A stretch of 64,000 bases of DNA, from the NCBI GenBank assembly GCA_019694955.1, contig JAIBAX010000013.1, forward strand, positions 21,512-85,511, given 5' to 3'. Shown piece after piece: positions 63,894-64,000 of the stretch. The notes below the pieces were generated by a model. That model was not told the DNA's origin. It made no database searches and worked only from the letters and a program-made list of their open reading frames with translations. A program made the translations under genes and the position numbers. This DNA is from Chitinophagales bacterium (GTDB lineage Bacteria; Bacteroidota; Bacteroidia; Chitinophagales; JADIYW01). Every line of letters starts with the position of its first letter. Position 1 is the stretch's first letter.

Positions 63894-64000
63894 TTACGGA
63901 ATATATAATTTTAGGTTATCGATTAATTTTTGAGTTGTTTTATTAATTGGTTCTGTATGCCAGGCGTTGTTGATGTATACTTTTTTGAGTTCATAAAGAT
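63894..64000 (-). CDS. Possible 3' end of a gene running off the right edge
   Basis: An open minus-strand frame from 64000 (phase starting at 63998) to a stop at 63894-63896, about 35 codons: LYELKKVYINNAWHTEP then INKTTQKLIDNLKLYIP. It looks like the C-terminus of a soluble protein with a leucine-rich pattern. Too short to name; an alternative frame is also open for a shorter distance. Confidence 0.35.
   Translation of the reverse strand, partial: LYELKKVYINNAWHTEPINKTTQKLIDNLKLYIP

Overview
The window is AT-rich DNA from a member of the Bacteroidota, most like the Chitinophagales/Saprospirales/Sphingobacteriales type. The evidence is: secreted proteins ending in type IX secretion (T9SS) type A sorting domains; CHU_C-type Ig-like repeats; an ExbB-ExbD-ExbD-TonB operon; a carboxypeptidase-regulatory-domain TonB receptor; DUF3667, DUF4126, DUF4919 and DUF1800/DUF1501 proteins; and many starts preceded by the Bacteroidota -7 promoter box TAnnTTTG. 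I found no rRNA, tRNA, CRISPR array, insertion sequence or prophage. The region reads as an ordinary chromosomal segment with an accessory, surface-exposed flavour.

Layout. 1-5054 (minus) is a giant Ig-like repeat surface protein. It has two kinds of tandem super-repeat (762 bp and 786 bp) and a 13-bp relative deletion at about 1380 that breaks the frame; it runs off the left edge. 5330-14891 holds mostly housekeeping or membrane genes: an EVE-domain protein, an MFS transporter, glycine dehydrogenase GcvP, a DUF4126 protein, the MscL channel, several small secreted unknowns, and an SPFH protein paired with a ribbon-helix-helix protein. 15064-19851 carries a TonB-dependent outer-membrane receptor, a YfiT-like DinB enzyme, a DUF3667 protein and a lipoprotein. 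19931-28733 is a tandem cluster of four paralogous secreted M43 metalloproteases (HExxHxxGxxH) with T9SS sorting domains. 28870-34808 is one minus-strand operon: exbB, exbD, exbD, tonB, a small membrane protein, a PstS-like lipoprotein and a TPR protein. Together these form an envelope energy-transduction module.

34990-46238 contains an Rrf2 regulator, a GNAT, PdxJ (vitamin B6), an outer-membrane barrel, Ndk, an NrnA-like DHH phosphoesterase, a membrane-anchored FKBP, a methyltransferase, the DUF1800/DUF1501 pair (the second with a Tat signal), DoxX, DinB and an ATP-grasp protein. 46272-54488 (minus) has an MpaB-family oxygenase, a DUF4143 ATPase, a HemJ/CopD protein and lysine catabolism (lysine 6-aminotransferase plus an ALDH7-type semialdehyde dehydrogenase, with a secreted unknown overlapping the transaminase by 4 bp). 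An HxlR regulator and an unknown gene follow. 54836-57116 is a compact operon of a bestrophin-like channel, a beta-carbonic anhydrase and an NADP oxidoreductase-like protein, suggesting bicarbonate/CO2 handling. 57121-63772 has a lipoprotein, a secreted protein that may be a papain-like cysteine peptidase, and a 1624-residue T9SS beta-rich repeat protein. The last 107 bases probably hold the 3' end of a minus-strand gene.

Themes. Much of the coding capacity is for export: giant T9SS proteins, four metalloproteases, and the TonB system that energises outer-membrane uptake. No single locus is a clear new defence or mobile system. The most notable items are the expanded M43 cluster, the TonB/PstS/TPR operon, the bestrophin-carbonic anhydrase operon, the broken Ig-repeat giant, and a palindromic repeat cluster at 14925-15060. 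Several open frames extend upstream through TTG codons; I chose the internal ATG where promoter boxes, signal peptides or family starts supported it.
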